A stretch of 64,000 nucleotides of DNA from Antedon mediterranea (taxonomy: Eukaryota > Echinodermata > Crinoidea > Comatulida > Antedonidae). The position numbers and the translations under genes were made by a program. Location: contig NC_092673.1 in NCBI RefSeq assembly GCF_964355755.1, positions 32,993,648 to 33,057,647 of the forward strand, in the 5' to 3' direction. This document shows positions 35,534 to 47,129 of this stretch, piece after piece (position 1 is the stretch's first letter; every line of letters begins with the position of its first letter). The notes under the pieces were generated by a model that was not told the origin of the DNA, did not search any database, and worked only from the letters and a program-made list of their open reading frames with translations.

Positions 35534-36369
35534 CAAAGAATATATATCACAAGAATGAGTATTCCGCGATTTTTGCATGAGAAATTTGTAACAGAGAGCT
35601 CCAGAGAGTGATGCCCGCCCTAATAAGGGCGGATGTATACATACTAAATAAGACTTGATTTAATAGATATTATACATGTCACATTAAATAGAATTATGAT
35701 AATATATTTTGCAATTGTAAACTATTTTATAATACATATTTATTAACAAACTAGTGTACATTCACTTTTACAGACAATTATTTACTAACATGCTAAGTTA
35801 GTTCACAAAAAAAGCCTAACACAGCAACACCAAAATCAACGAATCGTTACTCAGCACGGCCTATTCTTTACCATTGCCGTGTACTACTCTACGCCCGGTA
35901 AATTAAGTATTGTTTTTATGATATAAATTAGTATAAAATACATGTTATCAATAGGACAAAATGTTAAATATCATTAACATTTATTTGTTTTACCAGAAAC
36001 AAGTTAAATATAGGAATATTATTAAACTATCGTTCGTGAAAACGCGTCAACACCAACACGCCCGGTCACGCTATCGTAGCGCCCGGTTGATAAAGCAAAC
36101 TGTTTATACGGCAGCTTTTACTAAATAAATTGCATAAAACGAACAATTAAATATCAAATAGTATTTAACATGATGTTGGCATGTAGTTTATAACATTTTT
36201 TATCATGAAAATACTACCGGTGGTCCAGCCTTTTGATTAGTGAAACCGTCACAAAAAGTTGTATACATCCCAGATACATCCACACTTATGGCGGCGCCCT
36301 ACCACATGGACAATATTACTGTTACAGGGAAAATCGAGGATTACTCATTCTTGTGATATATATTCTTTG
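35534..36369. mobile_element. 836-bp non-autonomous TIR element inside a SINE
   Basis: Inverted terminal repeats of about 44 bp begin CAAAGAATATATATCACAAG at both ends (35534 on the plus strand, 36369 on the minus strand). The SINE sequence GTCCAGT is duplicated on both sides (35527-35533 and 36370-36376), so the target duplication is 7 bp, or 8 if the adjoining G is counted. Joining the flanks restores the SINE. The interior has no coding capacity. The duplication length would fit a hAT-like element, but the termini are not diagnostic. Confidence 0.88.
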
Positions 36370-36590
36370 GTCCAGTGTACACAGTTATAACCTGTGTGCA
36401 CTTTAAAGAACCCAGTTCATTATTCGAAAAGATTAGGGGGTTACCCCGGTGAACTGGTTCACAAAATAGCCCCTGTATCAGGGGGATTACCACCTATCTG
36501 ATAGGACAGTGATTAATTCACTATTGGTAATCCTTGGCCACATTGCCTAAAGACATAAAATAAAATAAATAAATTAAGAAAATTAAAAAA
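36370..36590 (+). mobile_element. tRNA-Leu-type SINE, 3' part
   Basis: Continuation of the SINE begun at 35388: gtgtgcactttaaagaaccc, ggggttaccccggtgaact and an A-rich ataaaataaataaatt tail. The same body is found at 37379-37697 and 57590-58030. Confidence 0.8.
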
Positions 36591-37378
36591 ATTAATTTAG
36601 AAGCGTAATTCACTGGCCCCTACATTGGGTAGGCTCATTAAAAGCGTTATGGGGCAAACATCGTTTACACGTGGTTCTGCAAGAAGGTAGATTGTATTAA
36701 ATATCATAAGCATATTATTACTGTTATATTGTTCAGAGTCAGTAGCAGAATATTAGATTATATTTTCATATTCTGTAATCGGCCTAATTACTGTAATTGT
36801 AAAATACAGTAATACAGTATTAGTTTTAATTTCCCACAGTCAGAAAACTAATTTAAAACATTAAAATAAAAAAATGATTACAAACTTTCAAACATTACAC
36901 ACTGAAAATACTAATTAACAAATTAACAAATGAAAGAATAACTATTGTAAAATAATAGATATTACTTTAATATTAATTGTAAATGTATTATCTCATTGCT
37001 GTGATAAGAACTTAATTGTTAAAAGAATTAAATCACTTTTTTAATGGATATGAAACCGTATAAGTAAAATACCTTAACTGAAGTAACTATTAAAATTAAC
37101 AATATGAAAACAATACAATGAAAAAAATTAAAATATTCATACAAAAATGGTGCCACTGATACTAACACATTTAAATGATACGATTAAAAATACGATTATG
37201 TATATCACGGCAACTTAACCGACTAAATATTTGAATTTATACAATATTGTATAATAATAATGCGAGTGAATATAATAATATGCGAGTGAATATAATATTC
37301 AAGAAATATATACGGTAGTATTATACAAGACGATCTATAATGTAATTATTAACTCGAACTTAGTTATGGAAACTATTT
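36591..37378. other. AT-rich intergenic DNA
   Basis: No genes are seen. The stretch 36850-37300 is a diverged copy of about 850-1300 (shared aatgcgagtgaat words and AC-rich AT sequence). Confidence 0.5.
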
Positions 37379-37697
37379 GTTTGTTTTGTTTGTTTTATCT
37401 TTATACTGGGTGACCTCTTCAGTCAAAGACTGATCTCCCAGAGGGCCCAGTTGGTGATCAGTGGCTGTGATATACTAATACACCGGGGTAACCCCCTACT
37501 CGTCTCGAAAGATGTACTAGGTTCTTTAAAGTGCACACGAGCAAGTTGTGTACACTGGACCTACGGTTTATAGTCCTTATCCGAGAAGACTTGTTCTACC
37601 ACCAGAACCATGGAGTGAGTGAGCCTCGAACCCCTGCCGATGTTATGGTTACGTGATTACGGTTCCACTGTCTTAACCGCTCGGCCACTCACCCACC
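37379..37697 (-). mobile_element. tRNA-Leu-type SINE, nearly full length
   Basis: On the minus strand it starts gagtggccgagcggttaa (A box), has B box ggggttcgaggc, then the body ggtggtagaacaagtcttct, accgtaggtccagtgtacac and gggggttaccccggtgta. It ends in an (AAACA)n-type tail at 37379-37400. This is the best copy for defining the family in this window. Confidence 0.85.
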
Positions 37698-38540
37698 CAC
37701 TAATATTCCTAAAATTACAAAATACTTTACATTCATACATATAGAAACATTTATCATTGATTTATAATTATGACACGATTATTATTATTATTATTGATAT
37801 TATTGTTATTATTATTATTATTATTATTATACTAATGCTACAATTTAAACAATACAATACAAACAATTATTTTATTTATTTACATTAAAATGTTTGGAAA
37901 CATCATTGAATTATATTCTCAAACGTTTAGTCCATTAATAATATTTAAAAGAAAATGTAATTTAAAATAGTGTGATTCATTGAATTTATGATAATGATTA
38001 AATCAATCTTAATCGGTTGATCGAGCCAGTTTTCGTATCCTGGTAAATGTTGAATTTATGAGTATCGTAATATATAAGACGTGAATTGTATTTTCTGACA
38101 TTTTAGATAATAATACGCTTCTATATGAGAAGATTGTAATATTTTCCATATAATTATTATTGATATCAACATCTTCGAGGACCAGCAATAGCTTCCAAAA
38201 TGATGAGCATTAATTATTATTAAAGATCAGTCATTTACTGTGCCAACAAAATACATTTAAATATGTTGGCAACACAGTCATGGTACGTTTTGTTTTGATA
38301 GACGAAAAAAATAAATTGATCTACGCATTAAGGATTTGGTTGGGATTTATTTAATATAGTGCGGAGTATATTTCTTGACTATATTTGCTGTGACGTCTGT
38401 AAATGCCACTTTTAGGGTATCCGTGATGACATGAAGACACCATAAAGAATTCTCCAGACGCTGGTACAGCACATTAGCCCAATTATCCGTCATAGAAACA
38501 GTTACCAATAAATCTTTCAAACCTCTTTGTTGTTGATTAC
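37698..38540. other. 3' flank of VLIG copy 2
   Basis: AT-rich sequence with a (TTA)n run at about 37780-37830. An 84-codon minus-strand frame at 38347-38601 overlaps the end of the GTPase gene in another frame and is probably chance. No polyadenylation signal was assigned. Confidence 0.5.
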
Positions 38541-41500
38541 TTAAATGTTGTACAATTTTTTTATATCTTCCTTTGCCTGTTCCATTGTAATACGCTTCCA
38601 TCCGGCTGGAATATCAGCCTCCTTAGCATTGTAGTATTCTGCAAGTTCAGTATTGTATGTTGCCATGAACCATTTCCAGAACATCTCTGACTCGCCTGCC
38701 AGTGGTTCAATTTTCCATGATGCGTAGTGTTCATTCACAGTCCTATAATCTCTGAAATTAATTGAAGTGGAGTTTGTATCTTCGTTTATAAATCTGTAGT
38801 TGGACATTACTGCAGTCGTGCATAAATCTGAGTCGAGTTTTGTAGAATCAGTCCACCTATATCCGGCAACGCCGTTGGGTCTATGACAATCTGTACGATG
38901 GTGATCGTGGATGCCATTGAGGTCACATAGTGCTTTACAAAATGGACACACCTCCTGGCAAGCTAGTAGATCAGCTGTAAAGAAGTCACAACAGGATGTG
39001 CTAATTTCACTGAAAATGCTACTATCATATTCTCTGATAATTTTGTCTTTGATGCCGTTTAGTTCATCTAACAATTTATCGCTAAACTCTTCCAAAGCTA
39101 GATCTCTCTCCTCATCAAAAAACCGAATGTCCGTTTTGATGCACAACACTTTATCAATGTAATCAAGTAAGGTTAACCACCATGACTTCAGCGTAATGTC
39201 ACCTTTGGCATTCAAAGTAGCAATAGCTTGATTTAAGGCAGATACTATATTATGAACTTCACAAGCGTATATCTCTTGTAGTACAGAACACCCGGCTTTC
39301 GTCGTTTCAAAACAGACTTTCTTTATTTGTTCAGATGTGAAGTTCTTTATGCAAAGTATTGGATTACACAAGTACTCTTTAAAGCAATCAAAATTGCCTT
39401 TCTCTGCCATTGCAATAAGCATACTTGCGTGAAGAGACATCTTACTTGAAAAGCTTTTACTTGAGGAATATCTAAGATGATCAATTACTCCAAGTTTGCA
39501 TTTGTCTGGAAGAGATATTTTAATAGCACATGCAATCTCCCGAGATATAGCCGACGCCGCTTTACTAATTATGTGACGCACTGTACATTCATCTTTAAAC
39601 GTTTGCCACAATCTTTCCTTTCTTGATTCCAAGTATAGTCGTGGGTCATTTTCGTGTTTGTACTGCTCCTGCATTTTTTTTAAACTGGGTATCAGCGACG
39701 TTTTGAAATTACACACGGCTAGTCGAATCTGTGCTTTTGATTTCAAGAGACTTTTTCCATCTAATTTGATCTCTTTAAGGTCACATGATAGCGAGTTAAA
39801 ACAATCAAATCCGAGTTGGTTTGTGTAATTTGTTCCATTCAGTGTGTGATTTGAGATTTGTTTTTGTAGTTTTTCTACAATGTTTTGCTTTGTACAATTA
39901 GCATCGTTCACATACGTTTTTGCACTTGCATTACTGAAATATGATTTAAATTTTTTCCAATTTCTTAAATGCAAATCATGTTCGGTAACTTCAGTTTCGG
40001 AAGACTGGAATGCAAGAGACACTTCAGCTTTGTTGTTCTCTAAGTAGTTCTCTTCTGCTATTTTTTGAAAAGATCTACCAATGTCAACGCAATCATCACT
40101 ACTTGGAATATTGGAAACCCATGTCTTCCAGTTGTTAGCAAACTCCTTTTCAAGATCCATGTCAGAGAGTTGTTTGTTACGGTACACATCGGCAAGTCGT
40201 TTAGCTTTTCGATATATTTCTCTTTCATGCATTTCAATGTTAGCGTCAATTTCAGCTCTCCCTATTACTTTATTTCTAATAGATGTAAATACACCTTTCA
40301 TCTCCTTTATAATTTCTTTGCAAAGATCTTCAAGTTGTAACTCTATCTTACCTTGCCATTGACAAGCTTTTACATCATCTGCAAAATATGATGTCATGCT
40401 TGCTCGGAAGGCAATAATGTTATCCTCTAGCTTCTTTAAGTACCAATCAAGAATTTGCTCCCCTTCTTCTCTCATCTTTTCAGTTGTTAGCTTTTTACAT
40501 TCACTTTGAAGTCTGTCACTGTACTCTAGTGCATTTCTTCTGAATGTACGAGCATGCTTCACATATTCTGCATCCAGAGAATTAAAAGCCTGAATCTCCA
40601 GAGAATTCTTGAAACTGAATACAAAGTTTTGGCATAATATTGCTCTCCAAAGATCAGACAGCAATGTTGTGAAGTCAGTTATACTTTTAGGTTTGGAATT
40701 CTTGATAAATTCCAAGACCTGTTTCTTTACTTGGAGAATGCATTTGCTGTAACCAGGATTAGGGGGCGCCATTGGTGGGTCTCCTTGCCAAAGACTGGAA
40801 ATGTACATTATGTGTTTGTTTTCTTGAAAATTAATGACATCAGAAAACGATTTATATCTTTCACTGCAATTCTCTGCTTCAGCTGCAATTTTTGTAATTG
40901 TATCCAACATTTCTCGCATACTTCTTTTTTGTGTCGTATTCAAATCTGATGCTGTGACATCAGTGACGTTTTGGTGTACAAATATGCAGCTGGGTTTGAT
41001 ATGAACATTTTCCATTTTCATAAAAGCATGGACAGCAATTTGAAGAGTGTCTTGCATGTCTGTTGGATTTTCTCCCATAATGTTTATTATGGTAACATCA
41101 CCTAAACCAATTACAAGCGTGGCTAGTTCGTTGTCACGATTACTACCCAGTTGACTGGCGAATTCAGGAGACCGCAAACCCTCAGTGTCAACTACAAGAA
41201 TATAGTCACATTGTGTGTCTTCTCTTAAACTTCTATCTAACGATACTAGCTGGGCGAATATACCTTTAGTACATCTTCCGGCGCTAACGGAAAATTGTAA
41301 ACCAAACATGGCATTTAGCATGGTTGATTTTCCGCTACTTTGAATGCCTAATACAGACAATACAAATATTTTTTTGTTGCCAATTTGGTCCTTAAGAGAA
41401 GTAAACACGGCTTCAATCCAAGTAAGGGGCACGTGAGTTGCATCACCATCCATCAGCTCAATTGGATATCCATGTAGTAACATCTCAGCAGCAACTCTCG

Positions 41501-43256
41501 CCAAGTGTCGATTATCAGAGTGATGAGTTGATAATTTTAATTCTGCTGACATTTCATATTTCTGTCCAATTTCTCGATTGTAATGTTCTAATCCCAACGA
41601 GTTGTGCGAAAGTTGTTGTTCAAGCTCATTAAGTATATCTTTCATTGAATTTAATGATGCTGTCAATGTGTTTGGTTCGTTTTTTCTTTCGTCACATAAC
41701 TCATTCCATTTTCTGATGTATTCTTCACGTATTGGTTGTAGCCCTTTGATGCTGTATCGATCAGTCATAATCTTAACAAACCCAAAGAAATATTTTCTTT
41801 TTATAAGCGAGTTTGTAAATGGGGCTCTGAACATTTGATATGTGCAACATTTGTTTTGGTGTAGGTCTAGCTGTTTACTACGTAAGTCTACTATCTCTTT
41901 CTTTCGTCTATCAACGTATTCTTCAATTTGCATATTTCCTTTTCTTAGTAGTCGATGCTGTTCTTTCCTCGTTTCTCCAATTTTTACTGTTACCATCTGC
42001 ATGGGCAGCTCATTTTCTTTCCCCTCTTTAATAATGCGGTCAAGCAATATTTTTGCACTCTGTTTTGCTTCGAAGCAATCTTGTACCATTTCGTCAACGT
42101 GATAATTCCTTCTGTGTGCTACTTCAATGCACATCTCGACACTCCTATCAGATACAATATTCCTATTACTGTCTCCTTCAAAATTAGATCCAAGTAATCC
42201 CCAAATTTCTCCACTTATTTTCAGCTCGTTCTTATTTGATGCTTTAACATAGTGTACTTGTTTCTTCACATCTCTGATGTTTTTCTCCATTCTATAAAGC
42301 GCGTCTTTCAATTCTTTCCCAGAAGCTCCATCTAAGATAAAAATTACGTGACCTCTTTGTATGTACAATGATTCAAGTAATCCAGTGTCGTGTTTGTCAA
42401 AATCAGTGCAGGAAACAAATGCAATAGTGACTAGTGATATATCTGATAGAAAATACGTATGCCTTTTAAAATCTGATGCATTTCCTCGCAAATTTATGAA
42501 CGTTAGGGCATCTGAAAAAGCATTTGTACGTTTTTGTGTGGGAAGGTACCATGCCATTTCTAATAAGCCATCTGATAATTTTCGTTCTAAATTTCCACCT
42601 TTGCATCCAGAATTAAAGAAAATATCATGTTTCTGCTCATTAATGACACAGTTGATGATTTTGGATTTGGATATTTTAGGTCTTCCTAATCGTAAAGCAG
42701 ACACAATCGGTAACTTTTCAACCGCCATTGATTTTTCGCAAGACGAACCTGAACTTGTTTTCCATTTCTTTGTGATTGTGCTTATTCCCCACACAATCAG
42801 TTCCCATTCTTTGTTAGATACGTCCGTCACTGGGATCAGTAGTGGAATAGCTAACTGACATGTCGACAATTTTTCAATCAAAATCTGTCTTAAGAAATTG
42901 TCTGAACACAATAAAATAGCTACTAGTGCATCTGTTGGACTCACTTGACTGTTTTCATTACTGAGACTTGTTTCATCGTCTTGCAGAACAGAAGAAAGGG
43001 AAAAGGCCGTTCCATGAAAACCTTGACTTTCTTCTAACTCGAAACATCTTCCTTCGTAGTTACACATCATAAGATTTTGCAACATGTACCAAGGTATTTT
43101 GCTTGGGTCATCATTGAGTTCCTCTGGTGAAATTTCCTTTTTACAAACTTCAAACACTCTTTCACAAGTTAGTTTTCTGGGATAATAATTCTGTAGCCTT
43201 AGATGTTTAACTACCTGCTGGTAGTGTACATCACATTTAACTTCCATCTTATCTTT
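38541..43256 (-). CDS. VLIG-type very large GTPase, copy 2 (intact exon)
   Basis: One uninterrupted frame of 1,568 codons from ATG 43247. N-terminal block (NYYPRKLT, then PWYMLQNLMMCNYEGR) at residues 15-70. The G domain at about 630-770 has P-loop GIQSSGKST, GRCTKGIFAQL, VDTEGLRSPEF, VIGLGDVTIIN and FVHQNVTDV. A long helical middle follows, then a C-terminal Cys/His cluster at about 1430-1460 (CPFCKALCDLNGIHDHH, DCHRP) and the WKWFMATYNTELAEYY tail. This matches the VLIG/GVIN1-URGCP group: large cytosolic or nuclear GTPases that are interferon-inducible in vertebrates. A splice acceptor (caattttttag) lies 9 nt upstream of the ATG, so this is probably the last exon of a longer gene, but no upstream exon was found. 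The exon may begin at 43256 (phase 0), or at 43252 if the aaag acceptor is used. The paralogue at 3060-14750 is interrupted by a transposon; this one is not. Confidence 0.93.
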   Translation of the reverse strand, partial: KDKMEVKCDVHYQQVVKHLRLQNYYPRKLTCERVFEVCKKEISPEELNDDPSKIPWYMLQNLMMCNYEGRCFELEESQGFHGTAFSLSSVLQDDETSLSNENSQVSPTDALVAILLCSDNFLRQILIEKLSTCQLAIPLLIPVTDVSNKEWELIVWGISTITKKWKTSSGSSCEKSMAVEKLPIVSALRLGRPKISKSKIINCVINEQKHDIFFNSGCKGGNLERKLSDGLLEMAWYLPTQKRTNAFSDALTFINLRGNASDFKRHTYFLSDISLVTIAFVSCTDFDKHDTGLLESLYIQRGHVIFILDGASGKELKDALYRMEKNIRDVKKQVHYVKASNKNELKISGEIWGLLGSNFEGDSNRNIVSDRSVEMCIEVAHRRNYHVDEMVQDCFEAKQSAKILLDRIIKEGKENELPMQMVTVKIGETRKEQHRLLRKGNMQIEEYVDRRKKEIVDLRSKQLDLHQNKCCTYQMFRAPFTNSLIKRKYFFGFVKIMTDRYSIKGLQPIREEYIRKWNELCDERKNEPNTLTASLNSMKDILNELEQQLSHNSLGLEHYNREIGQKYEMSAELKLSTHHSDNRHLARVAAEMLLHGYPIELMDGDATHVPLTWIEAVFTSLKDQIGNKKIFVLSVLGIQSSGKSTMLNAMFGLQFSVSAGRCTKGIFAQLVSLDRSLREDTQCDYILVVDTEGLRSPEFASQLGSNRDNELATLVIGLGDVTIINIMGENPTDMQDTLQIAVHAFMKMENVHIKPSCIFVHQNVTDVTASDLNTTQKRSMREMLDTITKIAAEAENCSERYKSFSDVINFQENKHIMYISSLWQGDPPMAPPNPGYSKCILQVKKQVLEFIKNSKPKSITDFTTLLSDLWRAILCQNFVFSFKNSLEIQAFNSLDAEYVKHARTFRRNALEYSDRLQSECKKLTTEKMREEGEQILDWYLKKLEDNIIAFRASMTSYFADDVKACQWQGKIELQLEDLCKEIIKEMKGVFTSIRNKVIGRAEIDANIEMHEREIYRKAKRLADVYRNKQLSDMDLEKEFANNWKTWVSNIPSSDDCVDIGRSFQKIAEENYLENNKAEVSLAFQSSETEVTEHDLHLRNWKKFKSYFSNASAKTYVNDANCTKQNIVEKLQKQISNHTLNGTNYTNQLGFDCFNSLSCDLKEIKLDGKSLLKSKAQIRLAVCNFKTSLIPSLKKMQEQYKHENDPRLYLESRKERLWQTFKDECTVRHIISKAASAISREIACAIKISLPDKCKLGVIDHLRYSSSKSFSSKMSLHASMLIAMAEKGNFDCFKEYLCNPILCIKNFTSEQIKKVCFETTKAGCSVLQEIYACEVHNIVSALNQAIATLNAKGDITLKSWWLTLLDYIDKVLCIKTDIRFFDEERDLALEEFSDKLLDELNGIKDKIIREYDSSIFSEISTSCCDFFTADLLACQEVCPFCKALCDLNGIHDHHRTDCHRPNGVAGYRWTDSTKLDSDLCTTAVMSNYRFINEDTNSTSINFRDYRTVNEHYASWKIEPLAGESEMFWKWFMATYNTELAEYYNAKEADIPAGWKRITMEQAKEDIKKLYNI

Positions 43257-43940
43257 CTAAAAAATTGAAGTAAACAAAACGAATGAATAAAATGTTTGAT
43301 GTTTGAGGTATTTATTAAATAAGCCTAATAAGGACTTTTTTAGATTAAATAATGCCCACATATCTTACTGTCGAGCTGTAGGTATACCACTCCTATAAAA
43401 ATCACAAATCACCAAAACCATCAGCTCATTGGCATTATTGCGACAGATCTTGTTTTTAGGGAAAGTGGGAAGTGCATGCATATAAAGAGTGAATCACGGT
43501 GGGCATTTTGTTGTGAATTAACTTGAAGGGTGCAGTGTCCAGGTACTATGAGCTTACCAAAACGTCACTGTGTGGTACCTTGTAACGTAATGCCACTTGA
43601 GCTAGAAAATGACAAAATACAATTTTTTTTAACAGATTTATGTATGTAAAGTAAGGTACTGTATGATGTAATGTAATTGGAACATAATGGTCCGCGAAAC
43701 CATTTTCAACTCAAGTGCTTTATGGAAACAGGTTCATTAAGATGGTTTTTGCTGTATTTCAACAACGTGTGCCATTAAGCCTAGGAGGTACAAATATTTG
43801 CCATTTGTTATAGCTAAAGCACATATTACAATACGATGCTATAATAATTGTTTGCCAAGAAAAACAAAATTCTGTGACAGGACACAATCGTAAATTCTAT
43901 GAAATTAAAGCAGAATTAAAGCAACAGTTTCCTAGAGAAT
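43257..43940. other. Upstream flank of VLIG copy 2
   Basis: No DED or TRADD-N-like exon equivalent to those of copy 1 is seen here or up to 45 kb. No recognised repeat; reading frames are short. Confidence 0.45.
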
Positions 43941-44290
43941 CAATAGGTGATCTACGTTGGTGAATAATCATCTAATAAATATTAAAATTTACCTGCGCCA
44001 AGATTTTATGCTGTTTTTAAGTGAAAATAATTACGAATGTTACGAATTTGATGAGTTCATTAGAAAATCTGTTTTTAGTTTTAAAAATCGTGTGAACGCA
44101 AGTAGTAATTCTTTGATCATGGCCATTAATCGCCACGTTCTTAATGTGTCAAGAATGCACATACACTGGAATGCTTTGTTGCATTGACTTTATATATTTA
44201 TATATCTTTGTTTTTGTTCTATGAGCTGTTAGATTAAGATTTTTTTTCTTTCCGAAATAAAAAGATGAATGAATGAATGAATTAAATGAT
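43941..44290 (+). mobile_element. LINE 3' end with (GAAT)n tail
   Basis: The frame ending at 44187 (DEFIRKSVFSFKNRVNASSN, then SRMHIHWNALLH and stop) resembles the carboxy terminus of CR1/L2-type reverse-transcriptase ORFs. It is followed by a short UTR, aataaaaag, and a gaatgaatgaat tail at about 44265-44282. The 5' part is absent. Confidence 0.6.
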
Positions 44291-44508
44291 TATTTTTACG
44301 TTGAAGATTTCTTTATTCAAAATGAATTATTTAATACATACAAATAATTCATTAGGCCTAATTGTTTTATATAAATATCGATTGTTCTAAAGTATTTATA
44401 ATATATATTTATTATAATAATTATATTATTTCACCGTCAATCTTGAATCGAATGCAGGTCATACAAAGGTGGCGCTCTAATTTTGAGCGCGGAGTAGCAG
44501 AGTATAGG

Positions 44509-44517
44509 TATAAATAG
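44509..44517 (+). promoter_or_regulatory. Candidate TATA box
   Basis: TATAAATAG lies in a locally GC-richer context (gcgcggagtagcagag upstream, gaaggcgcactgatag downstream), the layout of a polymerase II core promoter with a start expected around 44540. No host gene follows; the next coding-like sequence is a LINE remnant. It may be a promoter relic or chance. Confidence 0.3.
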
Positions 44518-44669
44518 AAGGCGCACTGATAGACAGGTGCCTTTTCCCAAAGCTGACTTATACTACTATTGAATATCATTTTAATCGATCAATCGGATCA
44601 ATGTGACAAATTAATTGTGATACGTAACTATAGTGTAGGCCTACTACTAACGTCGCTTTGTCCAACCCT

Positions 44670-44815
44670 CTCATACAAATTTAGGTCAGCAAAGGACTGG
44701 CAAAGGATATCATTAACATTAATGGCATTAAGTTATGGAATGAACTTTCACCTGAAATTAAAAACATCGCAGATAGAATTGTGTTCATTAAGAGAATAGG
44801 TACCGGTTACCTTCT
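44670..44815 (+). pseudogene. LINE reverse-transcriptase C-terminal fragment
   Basis: One frame reads AKDIINING, then IKLWNELSPEIKNIADRIVF and IKRI, the LWNxLPxEIK signature near the end of many non-LTR reverse transcriptases. An intergenic relic. Confidence 0.65.
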
Positions 44816-46180
44816 AACTTAGCCCGGATTAATTATCGTAAAAGGACACAGGTGAACACTCATGCGCAGTAGGCCCTAGTGTATAATTTCCTTTACCGTT
44901 TAATCAATAGGTTTTGGGTGGGTGGCCCGAATAACATCTCTCATTAGGAGAACTTAGAGATTTAGACCTAACACTGAAAATTTAAACTGTTCTCCTTCAT
45001 CGGCATAAAACTCTCTTTTAATAATTGAAATTTTCATCTATCATTCCGGTTCCTGAACTACTATCGAAGCGAAACAAACTAGATTTAACAATAGGCCTAC
45101 GTACCTTATTTCTTGATTTGCCTTTATTCAACCAAATGCAAAAGCCTCTTTCGGAAGAACATCGTGGTAGGATGTGCGAACAAAACGATTGCAATGTGGT
45201 TTGTAGTTTACTTTGTGGGTGGGTGGGTGCTGCTTTCTGGCTAATCTGGTTTTTGGGGAAATTCCAACTTTGCAGCCATTGGTTAATTCGCTGTGAAAAT
45301 GTAACAAAGGATGAAGCGGTTCAATCTGGCTTTTGGGAAATTCCAACTTTGCAGCCATTGGTTAATAGTACGTAAATAAATGTGTAACGAAAGATGACTA
45401 GGGCAATAATTTTTTTTTCTTTGTATAATATGGAAAATAAATGATGATGATGAGTGTAACATGAAATATCTAAAGAGAATGAGAATAAAGAAAAATTATA
45501 ATTAAAAATTTAAGTTTTTAATTTCTGGAATACAGTTCAGATTAAATAGAAACTCACCAACAGCAGCCCATGTCTGCATCATGGATATTAAATTGAAGGG
45601 TCGAGCAATTGCAGAGAGCTGGGAGGGCATTGGAGGGGCAACCTCTTAACTCTCTCCCTTTTTTTGAAAGCAGAGAGAGAGGGGAACGCCAGGGTCTTAA
45701 ATACTTACTGGGAGATTTGGATGAATGGTGTGCCAAGAGATGGTTAAATTTTGGTTCAATAATCATACCCAATAAAATATCCTGCACCTAGCCTGGGTAA
45801 GACAGTTTTGAGAATATATGAGTCATCTATCGGTCAATAGGTCGAAAATATTACTATATTAGTAAATTTAGAATTGTAGATATTCAATGTCAATATTGTA
45901 TAGTGTTTTTTGTTTTTTGTTTTTTTTTTGTTATAACAACCATTAAATAAAGGTGGGGGGACCTGTTTGTGTAGATTTACAGTTTTATAAATACGTATTG
46001 CTAATGATTTAATGACAAGTTTCAGATAATAAACAAAAGAAAATTCTGTAAAATTTAGTTTGCTGCTAAGTTTAATTAACCTCATGTTGGCCTACAGACA
46101 TCAAATAAAAAAACACCCATCTCTATTATAATTACTGTTTTCAATAAATTAAAAAATAATTTAATACTAAGAATCTGACT
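44816..46180. other. Intergenic DNA with part of a tandem duplication
   Basis: The stretch 45100-45370 contains two copies of a unit with aaattccaactttgcagcca (near 45260 and 45340) and is related to 48610-48760. This marks the left part of the duplicated segment that includes the TYW3 terminal exon. A GC-richer stretch at 45590-45740 is open in both directions, but I recognise neither frame. Confidence 0.5.
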
Positions 46181-46199
46181 AGACGTTTTGTGTAATTCA

Positions 46200-46640
46200 T
46201 TAATTATTAAATAAGCATGAGATTTCTATGTCATCGCCTTCATCAGTGTTCATTGGTGACACTCCTAACCTCTGACTCTTCTCATCATTGCTCATGGGTG
46301 AATCTCTTAACCTCTGACACTTCTCATCAGTGGTTATTGTATACGTTAATCCTTGACTTCTTTTACAAGTGTTCATTTGTGGATCTTCTAAACTCGGACC
46401 ACCTTCTTCAGTTTTCATTGGTTGATCCCCTGATAACCTTTGACCACTTTCCTCCATTTTCATTGGTCGAGCCCCTGATAACCTTTGACTCCTATAAGTC
46501 ATATTTCCAGTCTTTGGTATACAATTGATTGTTGATTTTTTATTTCTCTTTCCTTGACCATTATTATCATTGCTATCAATATTATCATCTTTAATTTTCT
46601 CCAATGCAATTTTTAAATTTCTTGTAAATTTGAAATACAA
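46200..46640 (-). pseudogene. Duplicated terminal exon of TYW3 (splice acceptor lost)
   Basis: It encodes the same C-terminal tail as the TYW3 last exon at 49054-49441: FTRNLKIALEKIKDD, then NNGQGKRNKK and several 14-16 residue repeats of the form SGDQPMKTEEG, ending DIEISCLFNN. At the position of the acceptor (ttcag in the real exon) this copy has ttcaa, so the AG is gone. It lies downstream of the normal stop codon and would not be reached anyway. Its repeats differ in number and sequence. I treat it as a dead exon created by a local tandem duplication. Confidence 0.8.
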
Positions 46641-47129
46641 AACGATGTATGATCAAATATAATCCAGAAAATATCTCCATTTGATTACAGATCATGTGAG
46701 GACCATGTCTTGAGACAACTTATCTGTCATCTGAATGACACCAAGGTCCAGTATTATATATATGCAGTGATTAAAATAGGTAAGTATTGATTTGGTAGAG
46801 AGGAGATCTTAACTGTAATATTGTAGCTTACTGCATTCCATGATGCCTTATACGACTATGTTGCTGTCGAGTCGAAAAGTCATTCATAAACATGTGAGCA
46901 TGCACAGAATCACTGTCTCGTCTTGAAGGTGAAAGGTTGCTTATATATTATCCATGCAGAAATACAGTACATGATAGTTTACAGTTCTGACATTTCCAGT
47001 ATTTCAGACATTTTTTTGCTACAGTATTTACCTAACGATATAGCTGGTCAAAATATTGACATATACCTGTTAAAATTGGTTACAATCTGCTAACAGGTTG
47101 CAAAGACTTTAAAGAAGAACACGTTTCTT

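Noticed and set aside
38347-38601. 84-codon minus-strand frame after VLIG copy 2
   Set aside because: It overlaps the VLIG stop region in another frame; no recognised domain and no splice or start context.
45554-45791. Overlapping open frames on both strands in a GC-richer patch
   Set aside because: Neither translation is recognisable, there are no splice sites of quality, and the patch may be a repeat.
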